DNA from: Hevea brasiliensis
Lineage: Eukaryota > Streptophyta > Magnoliopsida > Malpighiales > Euphorbiaceae
Direction of reading: 5' to 3'
DNA length: 64,000 bases
Assembly (NCBI RefSeq): GCF_030052815.1
Contig: NC_079505.1
Coordinates: 3,753,736-3,817,735 of the forward strand
This document shows, in pieces, positions 35,380 to 46,900 of the stretch. The notes below the pieces were generated by a model. That model had not been told where the DNA came from. It was given only the letters and a program-made list of their open reading frames with translations, and did no database searches. Numbering within the stretch: the first letter of the stretch is position 1; each line of letters begins with the position of its first letter. The position numbers and the translations under genes were made by a program.

Positions 35380-36850
35380 TGATGGTTATCGAATCCACCA
35401 AAATTTAAATTAACTAAAATTACTAGCTATAAAATATTTTCTGCAGTAAATTGTAAATCCAGGTCGAACCCTAGAGACTGAATTACTAAATTTCATGCAC
35501 TTGTATAATGGAAAAAAAAAAAAACAAAGGTTAGGGGGAGTAATTCGTAGTCCAAAGAAGAAATCAGAAATCAGAAATTAAGAACTAAAATTAAATATGA
35601 AGCTCTCAAATTAAACAAACTTCAGTCCAAGGGAATTCTCATTCCAATGCATGACTCGATCATAGACAAAAGAAATACAATTATCTCTTATTGAATACTT
35701 AACATAGATTTACCAAACAGCGAGGTAAACCCCTAACTTTCCTATACTCATCAATTCGAGCCCAGCCCTCTTGTTGACTCTAATTATTAACTGAATTAGT
35801 ATTAAGCAATCCTCATCAAATTTATAACTATTTTAAGAAAAAGAAGTAGTTAAGCTGAACAACAAATTTATGAAGCATAAATCATTTAATTCACCTTATT
35901 GTTTCCTTAGGTTATTATCGAAAACTTGGATCATAATTAATAAAACCTAATTGCTACTCACGTTCAATCCTACACAACAATTACAGATTATGAGGATGAA
36001 CTAGCAATTGATCACATTAAACAATTAACTAATAGGCCTTTTCAGCAAATCATTCAATAAATCGAAGACAATGAAATCAAGAAATAATAGATATTCAAAA
36101 AGACATAAATTTAAATTAAGAACCTGGTCTCACAAATTATGCAAAAGAACTTGAATCCCTTGAACTGAATTAAGAACTTAGCTGCTCATGAAAATAAAGT
36201 AGAAAATTGAAAGAAATCTAGAATGTGTGTCGAATGAAGGCTGCCTCTTCTATTTATAATAAATGGCCTAGGGTTAGGTTTTTAGAGTTCCTGAGGTGTT
36301 AGGAATCTTTCTCTTTGTTAAAAATTGCAACTGGAGTGAACTCAGGAAACTGATTGTCGATGGATACACGACCCGTGTATCACTACACGGCCCAGGGCCG
36401 TGTAACTTACTGGAGCTGAATGGGTATGTCTTGCATTGGCACAGAAGGTTACACGGGTCTCCAGGATTTACACGGGTCAAATTACACGGCCCGTGTACTT
36501 TGTTTTTTCCTCAGTTCTCTGGATTTCTTCTGGCAAAATGTTACACAGATCTGTGGTTGTGCTTACACGACTCGTGTACTTTGTATCAGCAACGCTTCTC
36601 AATCCTTTGACCTTTCCAAGCTTCCTTCCACACTTCTATGTTCTGGGACTTCACCAAAATCTTGAAAAATACAGCAAGAGTCAAATTAATGTAAATGCTG
36701 AAAATTTCTCTATTTAACACAATTATTCCAATAACTCTCTAAACATATGCCTAATAGATAATTATACTTTAATTAACTAAATTAGGTATAAAGATATCCT
36801 AGAAACACTAAATGTGATGGAAGTAAAATTAATAAATTATGCACTTATCA
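35380..36850. mobile_element. solo LTR of another family inside the 5' LTR
   Basis: 1471 bp with TG...CA ends (TGATGGTTATCG at the left, GCACTTATCA at the right). The 5-bp flanks are ATAAG (35375-35379) and ACAAG (36851-36855), one mismatch. Related LTR copies have an uninterrupted GAAGACAA next to ATTGCCC here, which confirms the insertion point. The reverse orientation would start TGATAAGTGCATAATT, a plausible LTR start, but no polypurine tract or primer site remains to prove direction. It includes seven TACACG/CGTGTA-type motifs at 36365-36578. Confidence 0.72.
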
Positions 36851-37114
36851 ACAAGTTGCCCGAATTTTGTGTGTAGATACTTGAAATAACAGCTATAATT
36901 TGAGTTATAACACCTAAACAAAGGTGCCTATGCCTAATAGATAATTATACTTTAATCAACTAAATTAGGCATAAAGATACCCTAGAAATACTAAATGTGA
37001 TGGAAGTAAAATTAATAAATTATGCACTTATCAACAAGTTGCCCAAATTTTGTGTGTAGATACTTGAAATAACAGCTAGAATTTGAGTTATAACACCTGA
37101 AACCTAAATGCAGG
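36749..37114. repeat. 183-bp tandem duplication across the solo-LTR border
   Basis: Units start GCCTAATAGATAATTATAC at 36749 and 36932, 183 bp apart, with only a few differences. Each unit holds the last ~100 bp of the solo LTR plus the flanking target duplication and host LTR sequence, so the duplication came after the solo LTR arrived. Confidence 0.93.
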
Positions 37115-39242
37115 GCACCCTGGATAGTTCGGATTAGAATGAGTCTAACTCACTATAAGAAACTCCAAATTAGGTGATTTTTTATTTGTTGAAAAGCTAA
37201 AACATAACAGAACAACTTTCCTGAAAAATAAAATACAAATTCAAAGTGCAACATGTTCAAATCTAGGCTCCAAAAATTGCCCAAACCCTGTCTTGCAGTT
37301 AGTAAAGAATACACCTGAACATGTCCTATTTACTTGGACATAACTCGTTGTATATAATTCCAAATGAGGTAAAATTTACCTTGTTGGAAAGGTATGACAT
37401 AGAGGAACAATTTTCATGAGGAACACTTGACCTGAAACTGACTAGAAGATACTTGAATTAGGACTGGAATCTAGAAGTGTAAATCTGGAATTCTAAAAAA
37501 TGACCAAATGATCAGTACACACTAAATTGAGCATAACATACTATACAAAACTCCAAATTGAGCAAATATTGAACCTGTGTAATCTTAAAACATAGGGGAA
37601 CAATTCATATGGGGACTATAATGCTAAACTATGACTATAACCTATCCAAATTTGCTTGAAAAAGTGAGTCCAGAAATCTGCCTGGATTGTGGAAGTGACC
37701 TGAAAACTGGAAATTGGTCACCTGAACTGTTTTGGTAAAATGATCATAACTCAAGCTATATAAGTGCAAATTGAATGATTCGAAAGCCAAAATAAACATA
37801 AAACATAGATCTACAATTCTCATGAAGAAGGTACGGCCTAATTTCTGTTGTACCTTAGCCAAATCTACTAAGGAAATTGAGGTATCAAATATGGAAATTA
37901 TAAAATGTAAGCATAATTGCTTGAAATGTGAATTGTGCTTAATGCCAATGGCATGATAAACATGAATGACATATGAAATTGTGTTTGGGACCTATGGTTC
38001 CCATGATGAATGAGATAATAATGAAATGATGAAGTAATGAGAGCCATAAATTGTTAATGATGATAAATTAGCCCAAGTATGCCTAGACAGTAGTGAATGG
38101 GTTGGATAGATTGGCATACCAAGAAGGGATGAGATTAGCAGTATTGCCCATGGCTTTTATTCCCAGATACCATTGGCAGGCATCGAGTGTCCGAGATGGT
38201 TATCCCTTATTGATGATTTCTTTGAATAATCATTGGCAGGCACCGAGTATCCGATATGATTATTCCTACGGCTTTAATGCCCATTCTATTACATACCTGG
38301 CAGGCACTGATGTGTCCAACGGTATGATGGCCAGAGGCACCAAGTGCTTAGCGCCAGTAAAATCCACGTATCTAGTCTAGACAATTCTGTTAAAGGTTAC
38401 TTTGGGCACTGAAATAAAGTAAGAAAGTTGAATATGGAAATAAAGAAAAGAAAAGATCCTATGAAAATAAATCATTCCAAAGATCATAGAAATATGGAAA
38501 TATGAGAAAACGAGAGAAAAAGGTTGTGAAAGGTATCCAAAACAGTTATCAAATTTACCAAATGAAATGATTACAGAACTTGGATAGCATAAATTCTATA
38601 TCCTTTTAAAGGACTTATGAACATTTAAATGTGCATTTTCCTTATTTTGTATAAGCATGAAATTATTTATGTTTGTATATTATATTTTCTTTATGCTAGT
38701 GCACCACTAATCAGAAAATGCTTAGAGTGATGGTTTCTCCTAGCACAGGTCCAGGAGATAAGACCCAATAGACATTGGACAGAGATTTTGGGATTGATCT
38801 ACAATAGTGATCCTTGTCACCTCCGCACCTCATTTTGGTATAAATTTTAGGCCCACAATAGTGCTTGACTATGTACATTGTAATTAAACAAAGATGTAAC
38901 TAAATTTTTGGATTATATGATAGATGTGTACGTATTTTGTAAATGAATTAAATGAAGAAAAGTTATATATAGACATGGATGTGAATAGAGGAGAAATATG
39001 AATTGTAATGTTGAAATTATGATATACTTGAGACCTGCTAATATGGAATATTTAAACAGGTCAAATGTTAAGAATATGGGGAAACTCTTGCAGTTTTCCC
39101 ATTTAAAATTTCCTTAATTAAATCATGATGGAACTAAATTGATCATCAAAGTGCATAGGATAAGATTAGGTGCTTGAGCACAGGATGTGGAATTCCTTTA
39201 CTCTGCTACACTGGAGATCAGGTAAGGGGGTGTTTCATTTAG

Positions 39243-39254
39243 TGGTATCAGAGC
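39243..39254 (+). promoter_or_regulatory. primer-binding site of the host chromovirus
   Basis: TGGTATCAGAGC, five bases after the LTR end, complementary to initiator tRNA-Met. Confidence 0.92.
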
Positions 39255-39376
39255 AAGGTTTCAGCGTTCCTAGACCGAGATAGGTAGAAGAACATAGAGT
39301 ACATATCATGCATTACATTGATTAAGAGTAGAGGTGACACTAATGCAGATCTGTTCCCTATCTATTATAGGTTAAC

Positions 39377-40834
39377 ATGGAGTCTGACCCCACCGAGCCC
39401 GAATTTCCTCCACCCGTTGATGAGGAGGTAGAGAGCCATGCTCCTGCCAATTCTAGTGGAGGCAGGGGAGAGGCAGCAACAACAGGCCAGGCTCAGCAAA
39501 CCTTTCTTGAGTAGACGATCGAGATGCTCTGACAGGTCACTAGTGCTATTCCAACTCGATCCCCTCAAAGGTCCCCTTTGGAGAAGTTAAGGAAGTATGG
39601 GGCTATTGACTTCAAGGGTAAAAAGGATGATGATCCAACTGCCACTGTGCACTAGCTAGAAAGGACCAAGTGAGTTCTCAAGCAGTTACACTGCACTCTA
39701 GAGCAGAGTTTAGAAGGTGCAGTCTCCCTTTTTCAGGAGGATGCCTATCAATGGTGGGACACAGTGTCCAAGGTAGTGCAGCCTATAACCGTGACATGGG
39801 AATACTTCTTGGCTGAGTTCAGAAAAAAATACATTAGCCATATATATAGAGAGGCTAAGAGGAGGGAGTTCAATAATCTGAGGCAGAGATAGTTAATGGT
39901 GTCAGAGTATGAGCGGAAGTTTGTGCGGTTGAGACGATATGCTCACGAGATTGTACCCACTGAGGCTGACAGATGTCGTAGATTTGAGGAGGGGCTAAAT
40001 GATAATGTGAAGCTCCATATTACGACACTGCAGATCACAAATTTTTCATAGATGGTGGAGGCGGCTCTGAATGTTGAAAGAGTCAGAGACAGTGAGTAGA
40101 GCCATAGAGATAGACAGTATAAGAGAGGCCTAGGGCAGTCTAGCTTCGCAGCTACAACTACTAAGTAGCCCAAGGGACCCCAGAGCTAGAGTGAGCCACA
40201 GAGGCCAAGATCACAAACCACACCCAAGAGAGGCTAGTTAGCAGCATCAGCGGCCAGTTCTCCAGGGACAACAGCTAGGGGAGCAGCCCCAGCCACATGT
40301 AGTCACTGCAGCAAGAGACATAGAGGAAAGTGTTGGTATTTGACTGGAGTTTGGTTTAGATATGAGGCCACAGATCATTTTTAGAGAGATTGCCCCCGAG
40401 GGAGTGTTACTATTGCTCTAGCTCAGACTGAGAGATCTGCCCCTGCAGCTTAGAGGGGTAGGAGACCCGGTAAAACAGAGGCAGCAGGTGGTTCACAAAA
40501 ATCTACTTCTGAGACAGTGGAGAGACCGAAGGCTAAGGCATCGGTTAGAGAGACCGGAGGCTAAGGCACTAGTGTGTGCCTATGCTATGAGAGCTCGGAA
40601 GGAGCAGGATACACCCCGATGTGATCAGGGGTACTTTCTTTCTCTATGATATGCCTATGCATGCATTGGTAGACTCAAGATCCATGCATTCATATATTTG
40701 TATTGCTTTGCCAGTGGAGAGAGGAGTTTAGATAGACGAGACAGAGCAGGATATTTTGGTCACTAACCCTTTAGGCCATAGTGTAGTGGTGAATAAGGTC
40801 TATAAGGGTTTTCTCTTAAAAATTCAGGGACATG
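39377..40834 (+). pseudogene. gag and start of protease, host chromovirus
   Basis: The gag ATG is at 39377, and the reading frame can be followed without any insertion or deletion to about 40455. Along it are twelve in-frame stops: TAG at 39512, 39653, 39890, 40049, 40097, 40166, 40187, 40235, 40382 and 40451, and TGA at 39530 and 39671. Recognisable parts are the retrotransposon gag core (WEYFLAEFRKKY near 39800), the EYERKFVRLRRYA segment, and a CSHCSKRHRGKC zinc knuckle near 40300. The protease active-site region follows near 40665, where the usual D-P-G or D-S-G is D-S-R. The protease is then split by the 11-kb element at 40834/51896. Confidence 0.9.
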
Positions 40835-43800
40835 TGTGACACCCCTTACCCGTCTACAATGTAGCCAAGCAAGATATGCCACCCAGTGTTGGAGCACCAA
40901 ATCATATTTTCATTACAATTTACCTTTTTTAATTCATTTATTTATAATTTTGATTAATCTGAATTTTTTGCAAATTTTATAGAAAATCCGATAGAATACC
41001 GGCTGTAAATTGGCAAAACAGTTCTTCTGAATCTATTAAAAACACTTCTAATATAATCATAATATCAATCTCAGTCAACCACCAACATCTTTTTAACAAT
41101 TTCTCAATTGACTTCAATATCTCAAAATTCAATTCATTTCATTTCATACTCAACTCAATAAGAAATACTCGAATTTATTTTACTAAACATGGTTTATAAA
41201 TAATTACATCAAAAGCATAATTACATGAGTTTAAAATATACATAACAAAAGTTTACAAATACAAAAGACCAAAAATAGCCTAATGTCCTACCAATGCACT
41301 GCAAATGTGAGGTGACTCTGGACTCCGTGTGCAGATCTAAAAGTTCACCCAGTATGAGGTCTGCTGGACTCCCCAGCTATGTCTTTAGTACCTGCGCGTG
41401 GCAAAAGCGACGCGCTAAGCAATTCTGTTTAGTGGTGATAATATAAAATAAAATAACTAAAATAATATAAATATGCAGAATGTATGTTTACATTTTAGGT
41501 AGACTTAATTTTTGGCATTTATTGCAGTATTATTCGATTAAAATTTTGTAAGATTCATTATCATTGTCCGAGTAACCTCTACTAGTCGACTGGACTGGAT
41601 AAACGAGTAAACTGGCACTGGGTACTAAGTATCTTGGACCATCACACCATCAGTCACATTGTGTCTCCCAGTGTGCAACAGAACAGCTAATAAGCTGTAA
41701 TAATTATCAGGGATAAAATTCAAGTATAATAACTCCATTAACATAGCCAAAGGCTATTTTATCATAGAATGGCACGTGAGGCCATAAAACACAGAATGGC
41801 ATAAAGCCATATGCAGTACTGCTAATAGAACCCTATTGGCATACCAACCTATCCAAACCAATCTTGTTAGGTGTACTAGGGCATGTTACACTCTTAAATT
41901 ATATAATTCTTGAAATTCAAGTTTAGGTGTTACTATTCATTTCATTAATCAACAAAAATATTGACTTTTGCATGGATAATAGGTACATTGGTTATAATAT
42001 TCCCAACATACCACATTTTGCATTCTAAAATTATTGGTATTGGTTGCCAATACCATTTCTAAGTTTAATGTTAATTGTTCAAAATTTTCAGATTTCAAGC
42101 TCTGTGTTTACTGTTCCATTAATCATTTTTGCAGTGGGAATTTGGCAAAGTTGTCAACATGAAAGTTGTTCCTTATTGTGTCTAGTTACATTTCTTTTTT
42201 TAATTACTCCATTTGGAGTTTTGTAGCTCAAGTTATGGCCTAAATACCATGACTGGCAAGATTGCCAACTTCCCAGATTTTCTGGACTAACTAAATCTAC
42301 AGTGTTTTGTATAGTGACTGCAGGTCACTTTTGAATATTTTATGGTCAAAATTTGGGTTAGGTTTCTTCATGAAAGTTGTAGATATATGTCTCAGCTATT
42401 TGCTGGTAAAAGTTCAGGTCAATTGGACCTTTCTACACTAAGTTATGACCAAATGAATAAACATTGTTCATTTGGTCATTTTGCCTAGACAGAATGCAGG
42501 TCACCCTAATTAGGGTAATCTTTAGGTCAACTTGGTTTGGTTTAATGGGCATGGTTTCTTCACTAAATTTGTGTCATTATGTGTTTAGTTTCATGTCCAA
42601 TTGGCCTTGCACCAATTGAACCTCTACAACTCCAGTTATTGCTGCCCAAACCTGCTGGACTCATGCCCAGTCCTGCAGGTCACCAAGGGCAGCCACACTA
42701 ACTTCAATTCCCACTAAACAAACCACTTCATTTCTTATTCATACATAGCCCAATGGTCAATAATTGACTATTAAAACTCTCTTTCACCAAATACATGAAC
42801 AAATTCTCAATTTGGGTCCAAAACCCTAGCTCCACCATTCTAGATTGTTGCATTACTTGTACTTCACCTTCCTAATCAATATATTAGTGTTAAGAGCAGC
42901 CACAATATCATTTTAATTCTAAGAAATCTCCAAAACTCAACCAAGTTCAAGGCTGCCGGAATTTTAAGCAAGACATACACATAATGTTTACTCAATTTTC
43001 TTGTAAATTTGCATCAAACACCACTCCTTCAACATGAATTGAAAGATAAAAATCAAGTTTAGTCACTAACCTTTAATGGAGCTAATCTCCAACTTGTAAG
43101 AACTCTTCTTTAACACTTCCTTTTGCTCTCAAAAGCTTCACTATGAGGAAAGAACAAGATTTTGAGTTGACAACTTAGGGTTTAGTGGGTGAAAAACCAA
43201 GAAAATCAAGCTTTGTAAAGCTTGGCTATGGAGGAACAAAGGGGGCGGCTTGTATGGGAGGAAGAAGGCTGATGGTTATTCCAGATTTTTGACTTCTTAT
43301 CTGCCCCTTTTTTTGTATTATAATTGTATTTCTTTAATTTGATTAGCTGTAGATTTTAATGACCTCATGCTTACTTAAGGATTAGGTAATAAATCCAATT
43401 TATTTTCATTTTCTTTTCTTTCCTTTCCTATTCATTTTTAAATAATTTTTTATTAATATTTTTTCATATTTTATGTCATATAATTCACTTGCATAAATGG
43501 ACAAGTTGGTCAAAAATCATCTCTGAAGATGAAATGACCAAAATGTCCTCCGTTTAGCTTAACGAGCCAAAATTGTGTGTACCGATTGATTAAATTTTTC
43601 TGGTGTTTTCTTAACATTCTTTTATCATGGGAACCCCAATAATCCTTCCCTGAGGTCCCAAAAATTATTTCATGAAGTTTTCCCCGGGTCTAGGATTGCT
43701 AACGGCCTTCACCGTCACTTCCCTTTAGGGTTACTCATCCCTGGAGTTTTGGCTCCTTTAACCTTAGTGTATTTCATTCCTATAAATTTTCTTTGATTTT

Positions 43801-43933
43801 TATGGGTATTATTTAGTTTCTTTATAACTCCCCACTTTAGTCTAATTATAATTTTGAACATTCTAGCTGCCCGGACAGACATTGGTCACCGGAACAGTAG
43901 ACTGTACGGACTAGTTAAAGTGAGGATGTTATA
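40835..43933 (-). repeat. 3' LTR of the 11-kb chromovirus
   Basis: 3099 bp. Plus-strand start TGTGACACCCCTTACC. The far end reads GATGTTATA where the other LTR has GATATTACA, so the terminal CA has become TA on this strand. Confidence 0.94.
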
Positions 43934-43946
43934 ACTCTTCCCCTCT
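43934..43946 (-). promoter_or_regulatory. polypurine tract of the 11-kb chromovirus
   Basis: Minus strand AGAGGGGAAGAGT immediately before the 3' LTR, preceded by GAGGACGAAATTTT, the usual chromovirus context. Confidence 0.88.
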
Positions 43947-43995
43947 AATAAAAATTTCGTCCTCGAAATTTACCTGATGCAAACAGTTGAGGAAA

Positions 43996-46900
43996 CTATT
44001 GCCTCATTGTCTCTTCACTTTCCCAAGTTGCCTCTTCAGTATTGTGGTGCCTCCAAAGCACTTTCACCAATGGAATTTGTTTATTTCTCAGTTCCTTCAT
44101 TTCCCGAGCTAGGATTCGTATAGGCTCTTCTGTATATGTCAAGTCTGGTTGGATTTCAATCTCTTCCATAGAGATGACATGTGAAGGGACTGAGCGATAT
44201 CTTCTTAGCATAGAAACATGGAATACATTATAGATTTTATCCAGTTCTGGTGGTAAAGCTAGCCTATAGGTTGCTGGACCCACACGTTCAATGACTTCAT
44301 ATGGGCCAATAAACTTAAGGCTTAACTTACCCTTTCTTCCAAACCTCAGTACTTTCTTTCACAGTGAGACTTTAAGAAATACTTTGTCGCCAACTACATA
44401 CTCTATCTCTTTTCTCTTTAAGTCGACATAAGATTTCTGTCTATCTGAGGCAACCTTCAAATTTGCTTTGATTATTTTCACTTTCTCCTCAGTCTGTTTC
44501 ACTAGGTCTGGTCCTACCAGCTTATCTTCGCCCAGTTCAGTCCAACATACGGGGGTTCTACACTTCCTCTCATACAGTGCTTAATACGGGGCCATTTGAA
44601 TGCTAGTTTGGTAGCTATTGTTATATGCAAATTCTGCCAGTGAGAGGTATCTATCCCAACTTCCCTCAAACTCAATGACACAACTCCTCAGAATATCCTC
44701 CAGGATCTATCACATAATTCACATTGATACTATCATTTCAATTTATTAATTGTGAAAATTCAATTAGTTTTTAGGTTTACCTGGATTACTCGTTCCGACT
44801 ATCCATCCGTTTGAGAATGAAAAGCTGTGCTAAAGCGGAGTTGTGTGCCTAAGGCTTCTTGTAACTTTTTCCAGAATCTCGATGTAAACCTTGGGTCTCA
44901 ATTAGATATGATGGAAAGTGGGATTCCATGCAGTCTAACTATCTCACTGATATACAATTCTGCTAGCTTCTCCAGTGAGTAGTCAGTCCTAACTGGTAGA
45001 AAATGTGATGACTTCGTTAATCTATCTACTATCACCCATACTGCATCATGCTTTTTCTAGGTGAGAGGTAGACCACTAACAAAATCCATAGTGACCCGGT
45101 CCCATTTCCATTCAGGTATGCTTATAGGCTGTAGCAATCCCGATGGAACTTGATGTTCTGCTTTAACTTATTGACTTGTCAAACACTTAGTCACATAGTC
45201 AGCTATATCCTTCTTCATACCAGTCCACTAATAATGAGGCTTCAAATCATTATACATTTTTGTGCTTCCCTAGTGCATAGCATAAACACTAGTGTGTGCT
45301 TGTTTCAGAATACTAGTCTTCAGTTCCCCATCATCTGGTACACACACTATTCCTCTATAGTATAGACACCCATCTGCTTTCACCTCATAATCAGTTTCTT
45401 TCCCTTCTGAAATTTTACCCACAATAGCCATTAATTTTTCATCTGCCTTCTGCCCATCTTGTATCTGCTGTAGCAGGTATGGCCTCACTTGTAACTCAGC
45501 CAAAATAGCTCCATCTTGAGCTAAGAACAGATGGGCATTTAGTGATCTTAAAGCTGTGATGGACTTCCTACTCAAGGCATCAGCAACTACATTTGCCTTC
45601 CTAGGATGATAATCTATCACATAATCATAGTCCTTTAGGAACTCAATCCATCGCCTCTGTCTAAGATTGAGCTCCTTCTGGGTTGGCAAATATTTTAGAC
45701 TTTTGTGGTCTGTATAGATGTAACATTTTTCACCATACAAATAATGCCTCCATATCTTCAATGTGAAGATAATTGCTGCTAACTCCAAGTCATGAGTAGG
45801 GTAGTTTTGTTCATGTGGCCTTAACTGCCTGGAAGCATAGGCGACCACTTTCCCCTTTTGCATCAATACACACCCTAACCCATTATGCAAGGCATCACTG
45901 TAGACCAAAAAGTCTTTTCCTGACACTGGCTATGTTAACACTGGTACTTCTGTCAACATAACCTTTAGCCTCTCAAAACTGGCTTGGCACTTGTCGTTCC
46001 AGCCAAATTTCACATTCTTGTGCAACAACTTGGTCATTAGAGTAGCTATAAGAGAGAACCCCTTCACAAATCTTCTGTAATACCCAGCTAGCCCCAAGAA
46101 ACTTCTGACCTCAGTTGCATTTCTGGGAGGCTTCCATTACATCACTGCTTCTATCTTTTTGGGATCCACTCTAATCCCCTCAGTTGATACTATGTGTCCA
46201 AGGAAAGAGATTTCACTCATCCAGAAGTCACACTTGGACAACTTAGCATACAGCTTCTTTTCTCACAGGGTTTGCAGGACAATCCTCAAATGTTCATCAT
46301 GTTCTTCCCTGGTCTTGGAATACACCAGAATATCATCAATAAAGACCACTACAAACCGATCTAAATATGGATGGAAGATACGGTTCATAAGGTCCATAAA
46401 TGCTGTTGGTGCATTTGTTAACCTAAACGGCATCACCAGAAACTCATAATGCCCATACCGGGTTCTGAATGCAGTTTTTGACACATCTGCATCCTTTACT
46501 CTTAACTGATGATACCCTGATCTGAGATCAATTATTGAAAATACACCGGCTCCCTTTAACTGATCAAACAGATCGTTAATTCTGGGCAACGGATATTTAT
46601 TCTTCACAGTTACTTTTTTCAACTGCCAGTAATCAATACACAATCTCAAGGTTCCATCCTTCTTCTTCACAAATAGCACTGGATCTCCCCATGGTGACAC
46701 ACTAGGGTGTATGAACCCCTTATCAAGCAACTCTTGTAACTGAATTTTCAACTCTCTCAATTCAGTGGGTGCCATCCTATAAGGAGCAATAGAAATTGGT
46801 GCTGTACCTGGCATTACCTCAATAGCAAACTCAACTTCCCTTTCTGGTGGTAAACCAGGAAATTCTTTAGGAAATACATCTGGGAAGTCTCCTACTGTGA

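Larger units (their letters stand above)
34185..39237 (+). repeat. 5' LTR of the host chromovirus, with insertion and duplication
   Basis: 5053 bp from TGTAATGTCCC to GGGTGTTTCA. It contains a 1471-bp solo LTR (35380-36850) and a 183-bp tandem duplication (36749-37114). Without these it would be about 3.4 kb. Its first ~800 bp match the 3' LTR closely (56821-57640); the next several hundred do not. A stretch at about 38130-38370 has GGCAGGCA-CGAGT units like the GGCAGGCAC parts of related LTRs. Confidence 0.82.

Noticed and set aside
36274..36717. Overlapping open frames of 68-104 codons on both strands
   Set aside because: Produced by repeated TACACGG-type motifs within the solo LTR; frames overlap on both strands and share no protein motif.
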